DNA of 64,000 nucleotides from Pachyseris speciosa (lineage: Eukaryota > Cnidaria > Anthozoa > Scleractinia > Pachyseridae), in contig JAEMWC010001615.1 in NCBI GenBank assembly GCA_016490735.1, forward strand, positions 58,485 to 122,484, given 5' to 3'. The position numbers and the translations under genes are program-made. Below are positions 1-27,569 of this stretch, in pieces (the stretch's first letter is position 1; every line of letters begins with the position of its first letter). Below the pieces are notes generated by a model. The model was given only the letters and a program-made list of their open reading frames with translations, ran no database searches and was not told the DNA's origin.

Positions 1-599
1 TGGCATTCTCTCTAGCAAGGCAGGCCTGCAAATCATGACAAACTGCTTGATACTAATACATCAACCATTTTAATGTACTGATATTTTAATATTTTTTAAT
101 ATACTAAGACTAATATTTTATACACAATGATAGTTTATAATATAGTTTGGGTATCCCTTGATAACAGTTATATCATGACTGAAGGATTTACCCTGCTTTA
201 TGATAAATAAAGGTTTACTACGGTTTTTGTTCACACTGACCACAGGTTATGTACCCAAAACGTCTGTGCTTTTAAGGAACACTGCTGACACTTGGTATAT
301 TTATCTTTATATCATTCGCACCACTTTACAAGTCAAGTGTCACACATCTTTCATAACTACTCATTCTACTACTACTACTAAGAAAATAATTTCTGGGTCA
401 AACCAGCATAGAATGCACCTGTCAAAAGTGCTAAATCGTTTATATTTTTGTAACACTCTTCTACATCAAAATTTATTTGCCTTTTTTTTCTAATACTGTA
501 CATTAACAATTTCTACGAAGTTCAATATGTGGTACGGTGACCTCTAGAAACCACCAGGCTTTTAGTTGAGGCCACCTTGTGCATACTGACAATATGTTT

Positions 600-905
600 A
601 CACAGATAGTGCTCAAGTGTGCAGCCTAGCCAATTCAGCAATTATTTTACTAAAAACTGTAGCAGTTTCTTCTTAAAGTTAGGGAAACTTGATAGAGAAG
701 TGATTGTAACAGGGAGGGAATTCCAGATCTTTGGATCTTGGTAAAGAATTGTGAATTTTTTCAGATTAGTCCGACAATGATGCACACGATAATTGTTGGC
801 TGTTCTGGTGCTATAACTATGAATGCTATGAATTTTTACCAATAGCAGCAGAAAATACAGGCTAAGTTTACTGGTATTTATTTTTACCAGTCCACATACA
901 CACAT
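600..905 (-). repeat. 3' end of a non-LTR retrotransposon (LINE)
   Basis: The minus-strand frame at 642-905 reads like the extreme C-terminus of a LINE reverse-transcriptase ORF: a 'YSTRTANNY' segment, then 'PKIWNSLP' and a lysine-rich 'FKKKLLQFL' end. This tyrosine/arginine, 'iWN-LP' and 'FKK' pattern is shared by many Jockey/CR1-type elements. No catalytic domain is present, so this is a 5'-truncated dead copy. It lies downstream of the last visible gamma-adaptin exon, in the same orientation. Confidence 0.65.
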
Positions 906-1585
906 TCAAAACGCGTGAAGGAAGAAATGAAAGACAGTTGATACAAGCATTCTTTAGCTAAAATTAAAACAACAATTCCAGTGCATGGAAACTGTTCTGA
1001 AATGTTTTTTAACTAACACTAGCAAATACAAACTGGGACAACAAGCTGGGACAACAAGTACTTTACATCAAAATGACAGCAATAATAACAACAACAACGG
1101 TGAAGACTGTGTTAAAAAGAAGAAGAAAATCTACACATTTATTTATTTATTTATTTATTTATTTGCCAAACCACAAATAGCATTATTGTAAGGAAAACAA
1201 AAAAGATAGAATGGATAGAAGTTACAATGGCGAGGAGACCTAAAGGAAACTATGGAGCTTATGTTAATTAGGCCACCTCAGTTATTGTTTTACAAGATGA
1301 AATTTTGAAAAAAGCACATGACGACGGATACAATTACAATAGGTTACAAGCTGCAAATAAAGTTAATACTTAATCACATTATATATGCTTGTATAGCACT
1401 ATGGGTGACCTTAAGCAGCTGGCTGCTGCCAGGCTCCCATCAAGATAACCCTGCGGCCCTTAAGAAATGTGGGTGGTGTGACAGTTATATTCATACTTAA
1501 TTTATATTGCGCCATTTCCAGCGACGTCCAATGGCACTTAACACTGAAATTGAAATTTCATCTGACTCCATCCTATTAGAAATCT

Positions 1586-1714
1586 GGGGCCGGTTCCTGA
1601 AAGGTGTAATAACTCTATTCCAGGGATAAATCTGCCTTATTCCAAAAGGCATTCCTGGAATAAGGTGGATTTATCCCTGGAATAGAGTTATTACACCTTT
1701 CAGGAACCGGCCCC
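1586..1714. repeat. Fold-back (hairpin) element
   Basis: The segment begins GGGGCCGGTTCCTGAAAGG and ends with the reverse complement, with arms of about 60 bp and almost no loop. It has no coding capacity. It is consistent with a small palindromic MITE in an intron of the gamma-adaptin gene. A clear target-site duplication was not recognised. Confidence 0.75.
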
Positions 1715-2033
1715 TGGAGTGTATATTGGTGTCTACATTTAAAATGTAACGAAACAAGACTAGTGTCTAACTAGAAAACTGTACAGATTACTAAGGCACT
1801 AGGCAATTCCACCATAAATACTCAATAGTAAGTTTTTTCCTATAAATACCTTATAAAGGAAAATTAATGTGAAATACCTAAAGTGTTGTTGCTGTTGTTT
1901 TTGTTGGATGTAATCCTAAATTGAGCAAAACAAATGCCCAAAAATGGGTTCACCTCCAAAATACTTATTTCTTCCACAGGCAGCTGTATGCACGGTGTTA
2001 AGAAACAAGTTCTAACAAAAAAAAACATTTTAC

Positions 2034-18948
<16,915 letters not shown>

Positions 18949-19689
18949 GTTAGGGCCTTAACTCAGGAGTTCCTAGAAAAAGTCAATTCCCCATTTTCAG
19001 GTACATAACATTGAAACATCAAGACAATGATATGATATAAATGCACCAGCTGTTTAACACAACAAAACAGGACAAAATTTGGCTTAGAGACATTTAAGAC
19101 TAAGATTTCCAAGTATTTTATGAGTAATTTAAGTATTTAAGTTATTATCATATTTATTTATTTATTTATTTATTCAAATGTTTCACACTCGAGTTGATAT
19201 AATTTTCATTGTTATTATTTTAACTTTTTGTAACATTTTTAATGTTGGTGTGATGTAGAATGACTCTTACAGACATAATATAACGTACAATCATATAGAT
19301 GTAGAAGTAGATGTAGAAGTCTCAGCCACAGGCCACTAATTTCAGTTTTAATTCCTTGCCTCTAGATATATGCTATTCTGATGCTTGGATTATGTAATAC
19401 AACATACACTGTAGTGTGTAACTACTCATCTGTCAGCATCACTGAGAATCCCCGAGATACGGTAAATAGTGGAAAGCTGCTATGATGGTTTTTTCTTTTC
19501 AAGAATATTAGAAAATTGATTTCTGAATACTTTTACTAAATAACTGAAAAAATGGATTGGAATTGAAACTAACAGTTTAACAAAGAAGATGCAATGTAAC
19601 TATGGTAAAAAATATTAACATTGGAGTAAAGTGAGAGGGTAAAGTGTTTTCAAGGTCCAGCTCCCTCAAGTCTCCTGTATGGTAGCCTA

Positions 19690-20570
19690 AACAACTTCCG
19701 GCTCAATGAGATGAGTACTTGGGACTTTTCCACTCTATATACTAGCCTTCCACACGCCTAACTTAAACATCAACTTCATGATCTGCTCGAAAGAGTTTTT
19801 CACACAAGAGGAAAAAGTTTCATAGCAACCAATAATTTCCACACTTTCTGGGCTAATGATAGGAAGTCTACGAAATACACTTACTTCTCATGTAGGGAAC
19901 TGTGCCTCACTATCGACTTTCTTATCGACAACATCTACGTTCGCTTTGGAAACTCAGTTTTTCGACAAGTTATTGGAATACCAATGGACACTAACAGCGC
20001 ACCTTTGCTAGCTGATCTGTTCCTTCACACCTTTGAGTATGATTTCATGCTTAGAACATTGAAACAAGATAAAACCATAGCCGTCCAATTTAGCAACACC
20101 TTTCGATACATTGATGATTTATTCAGCGTCAACAATGAGAATTTCGGAAATTACATCAGCGCTATTTACCCGTCGGAACTGGAACTAAAGGACACTACCT
20201 TGACATCAAATGAAGTTTGTTATCTAGACGCAAGAATTAGGAATGGTGATAACAACACTCCTTTTCATCTCAGTGTCTACGATAAGAGGGATGACTTCTC
20301 ATTTCGGATTGTCAATTTTCCTCACATGGACAGCAACATTCCCGCCAATCCGGCCTATGGTGTTTTCATATCTCAATTAGTGAGATATGCTAGACTTTGC
20401 ACATCGAAACTGGATTTTATTGATAGACTTCACCGACTTTCATCACATCTCCTTCACTAAGGCTTCAAATCTACGCTGCTTCGTAAATCCTTAACTAAAT
20501 TCTTGAAACGCCACGGTGCTATCGTTGAGAAGTATGGTGCTACACTACAGGAGATGAGATTAGCAATCCA
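19690..20570 (+). pseudogene. Penelope-like reverse-transcriptase remnant
   Basis: The reading frame carries 'STWDFSTLYTSLPH', then 'GIPMDTNSAPLLADLF', 'FRYIDDLFS' (the YxDD catalytic motif), 'YDKRDDFSFRIVNFP' and 'NPAYGVFISQLVRYAR'. These match the RT style of Penelope-like elements. The frame is interrupted by TAA near 19756 and TAA at 20458, after which homologous sequence ('FKSTLLRKSLTKFLKRHG') continues. No GIY-YIG nuclease is visible. A dead 5'-truncated copy in the first intron of gamma-adaptin. Confidence 0.7.
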
Positions 20571-22062
20571 GAGATGAGATTATATCCTTTATATTATACT
20601 GACGCCCAAATTTGAGATCCTTGTTGCTTCCATTCATTACATTTTTATGCAAATGTGCGCGTGCAATTTTCCTAAAGTTGTGCGCTTGCTTGCTTATTTA
20701 GTTTACGTGTGCTTAGTTCGTTGTTTGGTTTACGTGTGCATAGTTCGTTATTTAACGTACTCCTTTTATTTTACGTTGTTTTCCTTGCTAATACGTGTTG
20801 TCAATAACTGTGCTCACAGTGTGGGTGGCTCCTCCTAAAATGTTCTGCAATTGGTATAGGATTTGATGGAGCCGAAACCAATTGTGGAATTGCACACATT
20901 TTAGGTATCCTACTGATGAACGGTTATTACACGCAGATATTTTTAGAAGCAAAAATTGTTTGCGGTCTGTCACCTTTGAATTGCAGTACAAAATACAAAT
21001 AGTTTTTACCGGTAATTGTTTTAAGGCAGTCTCGTCACATTAAAAATGAATATCAATTTCTCAGCTGACAAGGAATTAAGCTACAGAAGAAGAGCAACTA
21101 CACATGTGTAAAAATTTCTAGTGTGCAACACACCTTTTAGTCTATTTTGTTTTTTTTTTTACTTTTTTAAAAACACCATTTTGCAAGGAAATCACTTTTC
21201 AAGAAATGTAATCAAGACGATGAGAAAAAAAAACAATGAACATAAAAATTAATCACCAAACTAATGTAAATATTTATTTTCTTAGAAAGCATCAAATTCA
21301 AATTTTAGAGATACATCGATAAACAGATTATCTTTTAACCTTCAAATCAAGATTTATGAGGACCCATTATATTTCTATCTAGAGCCAGCAACATAACACC
21401 GCTGAAATTGGCCTCAAACATCAAAATATTACAGGTAAAAACAGGATGAATAAAAAGTAGGAATGGACAGAATTCAGCATGATTTCCGATGTATCATTCT
21501 CTTGTGGCTAGCGGTAAGTACAATAAGACCCAAGCTCAGATATTGAGCGAACATAATTTGTAACTACAAAAGTTAACTGAACACTATTAAACAGCATATA
21601 TTTAACACATTCACAGTTCAAAGGCTCAAACAACTTGATAAATTCTCAGAAAACGGACAAAAAAGGATTGATCAGATGATTTAACTTTGAGGTGTTATTA
21701 AAAGATACAGAGTGGCATATGTACAGGTAAGCTGGAGTATACTAACAAAATGCACAGCGAATATTTGCTCATGCACAAAAAAATAGTTTGACTTTCAAAC
21801 ATTATGATTCGTTAAATCACAAACACGGCTTTCATAACACGGGCCTCGTACAGTTCATCGCACAAACTATAAAGCGCTTACTAAGAAAACTTTCGTTCAA
21901 AACTTGTACAATTCTGTGTCAAGTCAAATGAAACTTATGAGCTATTCGCATTGCCAGCTCGCATCTTCCGTCTACCAGCGAAAGAGTGGCATTATCACTG
22001 TGAAATAGGGACGTAAACAAGGGCTAGTAAACATAGATGATGTCAAGCTGATTGTAACTAAC

Positions 22063-22255
22063 CTGATAAAAGAACTCCGCTGAAACGGTCCCCTGAAAAG
22101 AAGGAAATAACTTTTGATCGATCTCCACGTTCCACGAAGACAGTCGAAGGTGGCCGGTGAATTAATGCGCAAGTCCAGTGGGAGGGACATGGGCTGAGGT
22201 CCCGGATGACAAGAGCCGGATAAAATAGAAGTGTGACCAGCGGTTTCGCATACCG
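22063..22255 (-). other. AP1G1: Probable non-coding first exon of the gamma-adaptin gene
   Basis: On the minus strand a donor CAG|GTTAGT occurs at 22062/22063, and a matching acceptor lies at 18972/18973, 24 bases upstream of the AP1G1 start codon. The segment between this donor and the divergent gene is GC-richer than the surroundings. The exon's 5' boundary is not visible. Inference from splice signals only. Confidence 0.45.
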
Positions 22256-22275
22256 TATGTGAAACCTCTCCAAAC
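22150..22275. promoter_or_regulatory. Putative bidirectional promoter between gamma-adaptin and the RBIS-like gene
   Basis: The two genes point away from each other, with a likely AP1G1 5' UTR exon at 22063 and upward and an RBIS-like ATG at 22276, leaving at most about 200 bp. The region is GC-richer and shows no obvious TATA box at either side. Head-to-head housekeeping genes often share such promoters. Position is inferred, not proven. Confidence 0.45.
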
Positions 22276-23803
22276 ATGGCGCCTGGGAAAAACTATGTGA
22301 GAGGTTCGAAATTGAACAATAAGTTTCAAGCAACGAAAAAGGATAGCCCTGGTATAAAAAAGGCGACAAAGAACAGTCTTCCTAAAAAGAAGGTAAACAA
22401 AGAACAATAAATATTGGCTTTATTTGGATGAATGGGCAAAGGGTTTCATAGGCACACATGACGATGTTCCATGCACAATGGAAATTGGTTCTGTCCTGGT
22501 GTACCGGTTCACAAGGGAATAACCATTGTTCTTTCTTTGTTTAGGAGTCATTGGTTAGCTATTGTGTATTGTTTGGTCTTTTGCATCGGCTCTTGTGAAC
22601 GGGTACACGAGGACAGAACCGGAAACTTGTTCACTTAACTGATTAAAGTTAAATAACAGCATTACAGCTATAGTTGTAGTCCCACAGCTAGAGACTTTGA
22701 AACGTGAATATAAAGTATTACACAAAGTTGGTTGATTTGATTATATTTTTCTAAGCTTAATTTTATAGGATTCTGTCAATCCTCTTTGCAGTTAAAGGAA
22801 AGAACTTTACAACAAATTGAAGAAATCAACAAGAACTTTACAGCTCTTCACAGCACACTTGTTAAGGATGAAAGTCAGTTTGTTAATTCCAAATGTGTGA
22901 TTACAGCAGACAAACAAGAAAATGTAAAGGTAAGAATGCACCTGTACTACGGAGAGTCTCCAGCTTAGAGGTAAATGGGCGATGGGGATTGGGGGCTCAA
23001 GTTTGAAATAGATGGGAAAGGACAGCCAGGAGGAGACAAAAATTGTGATCTATTGTGAATATTTTATTGGCTTTTTTTAGTGTTACTTTAATTCAGCTAT
23101 ACCACTTGTGTTAATTGATTTTTTTTCTTTTCATTTTTTTTTTCAATTTAAAAACAGCAGGCTATGATTTTCATATATTTATTCCCATATATTCATCACT
23201 CATGGGTGTATTATGAACCAACAAAATGACCAGTTCCCAGTTGGCTTATCAGCTCAGTTGGTAGAGCACTGCACCAGCATCGCAGAGGTCATGGGTTTGA
23301 ATCCCATACAAGCCTGATTTTGTTCAGGCATTATTTTCACTACTGCTTAAGTAATGTTCATATCTGCAATGATCATTCACATATTCATTCTTTAATCTGC
23401 AGTTCATATAATGATTTTCACATATTCATTCCCAGAACTGTTTTGTTACCCATGGTCATTTGACGGGGTCTGGTTTTAGCCCTTGAGCATTGTTTAGAAA
23501 ATGTAACAGTTTTATTTTGGCATCTTCAGGTAATTCACACTTACAACAATTTCTCAATTTCCATACCATCATTAGTGATAGTGGTCCCCATGGGAATCAA
23601 ACTCCGTTAGACAAATGATCAATTATAGTTTTCTTTTAGAGATAATGTTAAGATATTGATAACATCAAATTACCTTTGATGCATTCTATAATATATATTT
23701 GTTATTATTTACACAGGTCATGGATAAAAAGCTTATTTCGTCAAACACAGATGTCACTCAGGAAGAACTCACAAAGACCCTTGAAAATATTGCAAATCTT
23801 TAG
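22276..23803 (+). CDS. RBIS: Small basic protein, probably ribosome biogenesis factor RBIS
   Basis: Three exons, 22276-22392, 22792-22929 and 23717-23803, all phase 0 with GT-AG borders, encode 113 residues ending in TAG at 23801-23803. The first exon is strongly basic ('KKATKNSLPKKK' end), the second a probable amphipathic helix ('LQQIEEINKNFTALHSTL'), and the last finishes 'EELTKTLENIANL'. Vertebrate RBIS (C8orf59), a ~100-residue nucleolar factor for the large ribosomal subunit, has the same plan: lysine-rich start, one helix, short C-terminal helix with a leucine end. Overall identity is low, so the family call is tentative, but the gene structure is convincing. Intron 2 contains a tRNA-like SINE. 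Confidence 0.6.
23243..23314 (+). repeat. tRNA-like sequence (SINE head or tRNA pseudogene)
   Basis: A 72-base cloverleaf-like segment: acceptor GGCTTAT/ACAAGCC (one mismatch), D arm GCTC/GAGC, anticodon arm CTGCA/CGCAG with a terminal mismatch and loop CCAGCAT, T arm ATGGG/CCCAT with loop TTTGAAT. Position 33 is C rather than the invariant U, which argues against a working tRNA. Sequence after it includes a second AAGCCTGA...TCAGGC stem and ATTCACATATTCATTC motifs shared with 28070-28110, so it is best read as a SINE. It lies in RBIS-like intron 2. Confidence 0.6.
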
Positions 23804-24095
23804 CTGTGAATGAGTTTGCTGTTTTTATACAGTAAACTACTGATAACCTAAGAAATCAGATGGCTTGCTACAACCATTCAGGGAGAGTGAGCTGTACATT
23901 ACCACAAAAATCCAGATGATCAATCATTCAATTTCCCTGATCCAACACAGAAGCAGAAATGTGGAAACTTTGCAAATAAAAGAAGATGTTTTTGTCCTGA
24001 TCTCAAGCTTGATAAACTTGATTTATCCTGGAAAGACCAATCAGCTGGTATCAACTGGTGTCCGGCAATTTAATTACAAATCTCAAATTAAATCA

Positions 24096-24254
24096 AATGT
24101 TGGTTTTGGGGTAAAGGGAAAAACCAGAGTACCCGGAGAAAAACCTCTCGGAGCAAAGTGGAGAACCAACAAACCAACACATATGACACTGAATCTGGGA
24201 ATCAACCCAGGACTCATTGGTGGAGGGCAAGTGCTTTCACCACTGTGCTATTTT
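24096..24254 (-). repeat. tRNA-derived SINE, partial
   Basis: On the minus strand it reads from a diverged B box (TGGGTTGATTCCC) through TTCTCCACTTTGCTCC, AGGTTTTTCTCCGGGTACTC to CCAAAACCAACATT, the body of the family at 44123-44433 and 38247-38525. Head is degenerate. Confidence 0.65.
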
Positions 24255-24281
24255 TAGCTCCTTGTTATTTTAATATCATCT

Positions 24282-24625
24282 ATGATTTCTCTTAGGTCTC
24301 CACTGAAATATCATCTTAGGGCTTCCAAAGATGGACTTTTACTTAGTTATCCTTGTTTTATGTCTAAAGCCACCCTTGGTGACCGTTCTTTTACTTGTTC
24401 TTCGCCTAAACTTTGGAACACACTTCCACTGGCCATTAGAAGCGCTGACACTGTTGGCATTAAAAGCTAAACTAAAGACCCACCTTTTTAGACGAACATT
24501 TTTGTCACAACCATGAATCATAGTTGCATTGTAATTTTTTTTAATATCACCTTTTAGTTTTTAATTGTTAAGCACATTTGAACATTGTATGAAATTTGCA
24601 CACTATAAATTGAATATTATTAAAT
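24282..24625 (+). repeat. LINE 3' end
   Basis: A short frame encodes a typical LINE ORF2 terminus ('SFTCSSPKLWNTLPLAIRSA' then 'KLKTHLFRRTF'), followed by an AT-rich 3' UTR and an ATTAAATTAAATT tail. No RT domain is left. Confidence 0.65.
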
Positions 24626-26985
24626 TAAATTTCAACCAAGGATAAAATTGAACCACGACATATGTACATGTACAGAAGGGATCAAGGTTCTCCTTTTGTT
24701 TGAAAATACTTAAATAAGAATAAATTTCACTTCACTTTAATTTAATATTTCTCCAATCAAATGCAATTTGCAATCAAATATGTCAAGACAGATTGAAATT
24801 CAGTTTGGAAGCCTGGAAATTTTCTTTTATATTCCTGTGTAATTATTTGCCTTACAAAAAGTATAAATAGTGTTGTAATTGCCATTGAGAAAGAGAAGAA
24901 ATGCAAGTTATGCCTTTGAGTCAAGAGGGTGTAATCTGGAAATAAGGTTGGTAGTTTGTATATCTCACGTATTCAGTTCCTCTGAAGATCAGAAAGATGT
25001 TATAACTATTTTTCCTATTGAGTCATTTGACTGCAATCAATGAGTTCTCTGATTTATATGATCATTATGGACATTAAAAAAACCAGTAACAATGAAAATA
25101 AAGCATTCTTAAAGTTGAGTGGATGTCGTTGTTCTTTAGCAGTTGTGGTTCCCTCTTACGCAATAGGAGAATCCTTGTTTACAATATTTGCCTCATTAGC
25201 ATGAGCAATTCAGTTTCTGATAGAGCTACAAATAAATCAGTTCTGAATATTGAAAGGTCATAGTATGAATAACTCTGCCAATGAATATGAGCCTCATGTA
25301 TTGAATACTTTTTGTGCAGCGCGAGAAATACTTTGTTTTTGTTTGTGCTTATTTCAGGAAATGGCATGTTTCACAAGTGGGAGTCGGTTGTTATAATCAC
25401 AGCAACTTCATACGCATTGCGCACGCGTATGTCATCTTGTGTTTGTTCTTACATTCCTTCATATCCATTTGACAGCACGTTCCACAACAATGCCAAAAAA
25501 AATCTTGGAAACTTGGATTCGTGTTTTTATGATTATCACTTGATGAACGCTTTAATAAAAAAAAAACTTGGAATTCTTTGTACGCGAACTTCTCGAGAAA
25601 ATCACCCGTCTAAACAACTGTGTGCCTTGTTTGTCCGCTTAAACCATTAGTAAACATGCTAACAGACAGCAAAATGAACAAAGAAGAAATTTAATCAAAA
25701 TGCATGAAACCAAAGCGCTTTAAAACAAAGGTAAACTTTGATTCCCGCAACGCTTGGTTGTTATTTGGTGCACGATTGAACAAGCGGAGAAGGCCGCTCA
25801 TTGTCAATGCCTCGACCATCAAAAGCGGTAGGTAACGATTAGAAGTGCTTCAGCTAGAGTTCCGTCATTGTCGACTGATTCTGAAAAACATTGGTCTGGT
25901 AAACGTTGTTGAGAATACAATTAACTTTCGCCGAGTAACACAGTATGTGAAAGTATATCTTTGTGCGAAGAGCACTCAGCCGGCTTCCTTATCCTGCGAT
26001 GTCATTTTTTACAGTTAGCTTTACAACTGCGCTATTGGTGGTATCCAAGACTTCGATCTTATGTTAGAAAATATCTCTCCAAAATTAGCCGTAGAAGTAA
26101 TTAAAATTCAGGCGTGTCTTTGGGCTTCCACGCAAAATCAGTCAACTTGCTAAAACGGTAGGTAACCCCAGAGTTCCAGTGGAGATCAAGGAAGCCATTA
26201 CCAGCTTAAAAAAAACAAGAGGCTACAATTAGCCTAAACCCGGGCTTGCAAAAAACAGTATTGTATCCCTAACTTAGTGCTAAACAAAAGAATAGAGGGA
26301 AGTCTGTCTTTCTTACATCGGACGCATTGTGTTTAGCTTGTGTTGGAGTCTATTTCTTTAGACCCCTATCAACATATATTCCTCTAAAATACAGCTCAAC
26401 CATTGAGCACAATAATTATAACACTTGTAAAAAAATATTTCTAAAAAACAAGAAAAAGAGAAACAGAAAAAATAAAGCCCGTGATATATACCACTAAAAG
26501 ACATCGAACCCGGGTTAGCAGCGTCACAGGCAGGAACAATGACCTTTAGGCCACAGAGGTTTATCGTTATGCAAAATGATAAAAATAGTGTATTGATTCC
26601 AAAAAAAAAAAAACTAAGCACACTTGTTTTCGCTTCGATGGATAATTGTTTGAGAAAGGAAACGCTTATCGAACGATGTTGGATTTTTTCGCATAAATGT
26701 GAATGGAGTCTCGGTGAAATGTGAATAGAAAATTAATTAGCAGAGTGAAACTGTTTACAAATACGTCAATCCAGGGTCATTTGAAACACAAGAAAGGAAC
26801 GTTTCTGGACAGTTTCAAGGGACGCTAGTACATTTGTAAAATATAATCGCTTATCATTCAAAAATTAAAGTCCAGAAATTGAGATATTGTGACAAAATAG
26901 TAAATAAACTACCTGTCAAAGTCTCAGGGGTGTGTGATATCCCGTACTTGAGTTATTCAACAAAATGTACATCTCAATGGAGCGG
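24626..26985. other. Gene-free stretch
   Basis: No exon of a recognisable protein was found on either strand. The longest open frame (25312-25650, plus strand) has no family features. Two short segments ending in a GGTAGGTAAC donor-like site occur near 25830 and 26160 but could not be tied to a gene. A tRNA-like fragment is listed separately. Confidence 0.5.
26489..26560 (-). repeat. tRNA-like fragment
   Basis: On the minus strand there is an A-box-like TGGCCTAAAGG and a B-box-like GGTTCGATGTC about 35 bases apart, with no complete cloverleaf. Likely a SINE head or decayed tRNA. Confidence 0.4.
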
Positions 26986-26989
26986 ATAC

Positions 26990-27525
26990 GGGAACACGGC
27001 AGTCCATCTGGAGTTAAATTTTGGTCACGTTAAAAGCTTTCTTCTCGCTGTTGAACTTGCAAACATTCGTATAGACACTTGTCTTAACATATTAGTTGTT
27101 CAGACTTCAAAGACACAAGGTGAATCGACGTTTTCCGATACGTGACAACAGGCATCATTCTTGCTGTTGATATGAGATTTACACTCGAATCACTCGGCCG
27201 TGAAAGGTCAAACTCCCTTTGTCTGTAGTCTCTAATTTTTGGCGCTCCCCTCGCGTCGCGTCTCCTCGCAACTTCGCGCGCGCACGAGCCCCCACAATCC
27301 GTCGCCAAAATTAGAGACTACTCGCTGTCTACTGAAGCAGACACGGGGAAACACGGCAGTCCATCTGCCGTTAAGTTTACTCATGTTAAAAACTTTCTTC
27401 TCGCCGTTGAACTTCCAAACATTCGCATAGACACTTCTCTTAACATATTGTTTGTTCAGACTTCAAAAGCCACAAGATGAATCGACATTTTCCCATACGT
27501 GACAACACGCATCACTGTTGTTAAA
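26990..27525. repeat. Direct duplication of ~170 bp flanking a GC-rich inverted-repeat insert
   Basis: The segments 26990-27170 and 27346-27525 are clearly homologous (shared ACACGGCAGTCCATCTG, TAGACACTT.TCTTAACATA, TTCAGACTTCAAA). Between them lies a short element with arms GTAGTCTCTAATTTTTGGCG (27225-27244) and CGCCAAAATTAGAGACTAC (27303-27321) around a CpG-rich core. It lies just upstream of the candidate first SOWAH exon. Confidence 0.7.
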
Positions 27526-27569
27526 AATAGTTAGCGCTTGCGCAGAAACGCCGGAAGTGCCATTTGTGG

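Noticed and set aside
23243..23314. Functional tRNA-Ala gene
   Set aside because: Mismatches in acceptor and anticodon stems, C at position 33, and SINE-like 3' sequence argue against a working tRNA.
25312..25650. 112-residue plus-strand frame
   Set aside because: No family features and no codon or splice evidence; treated as chance.
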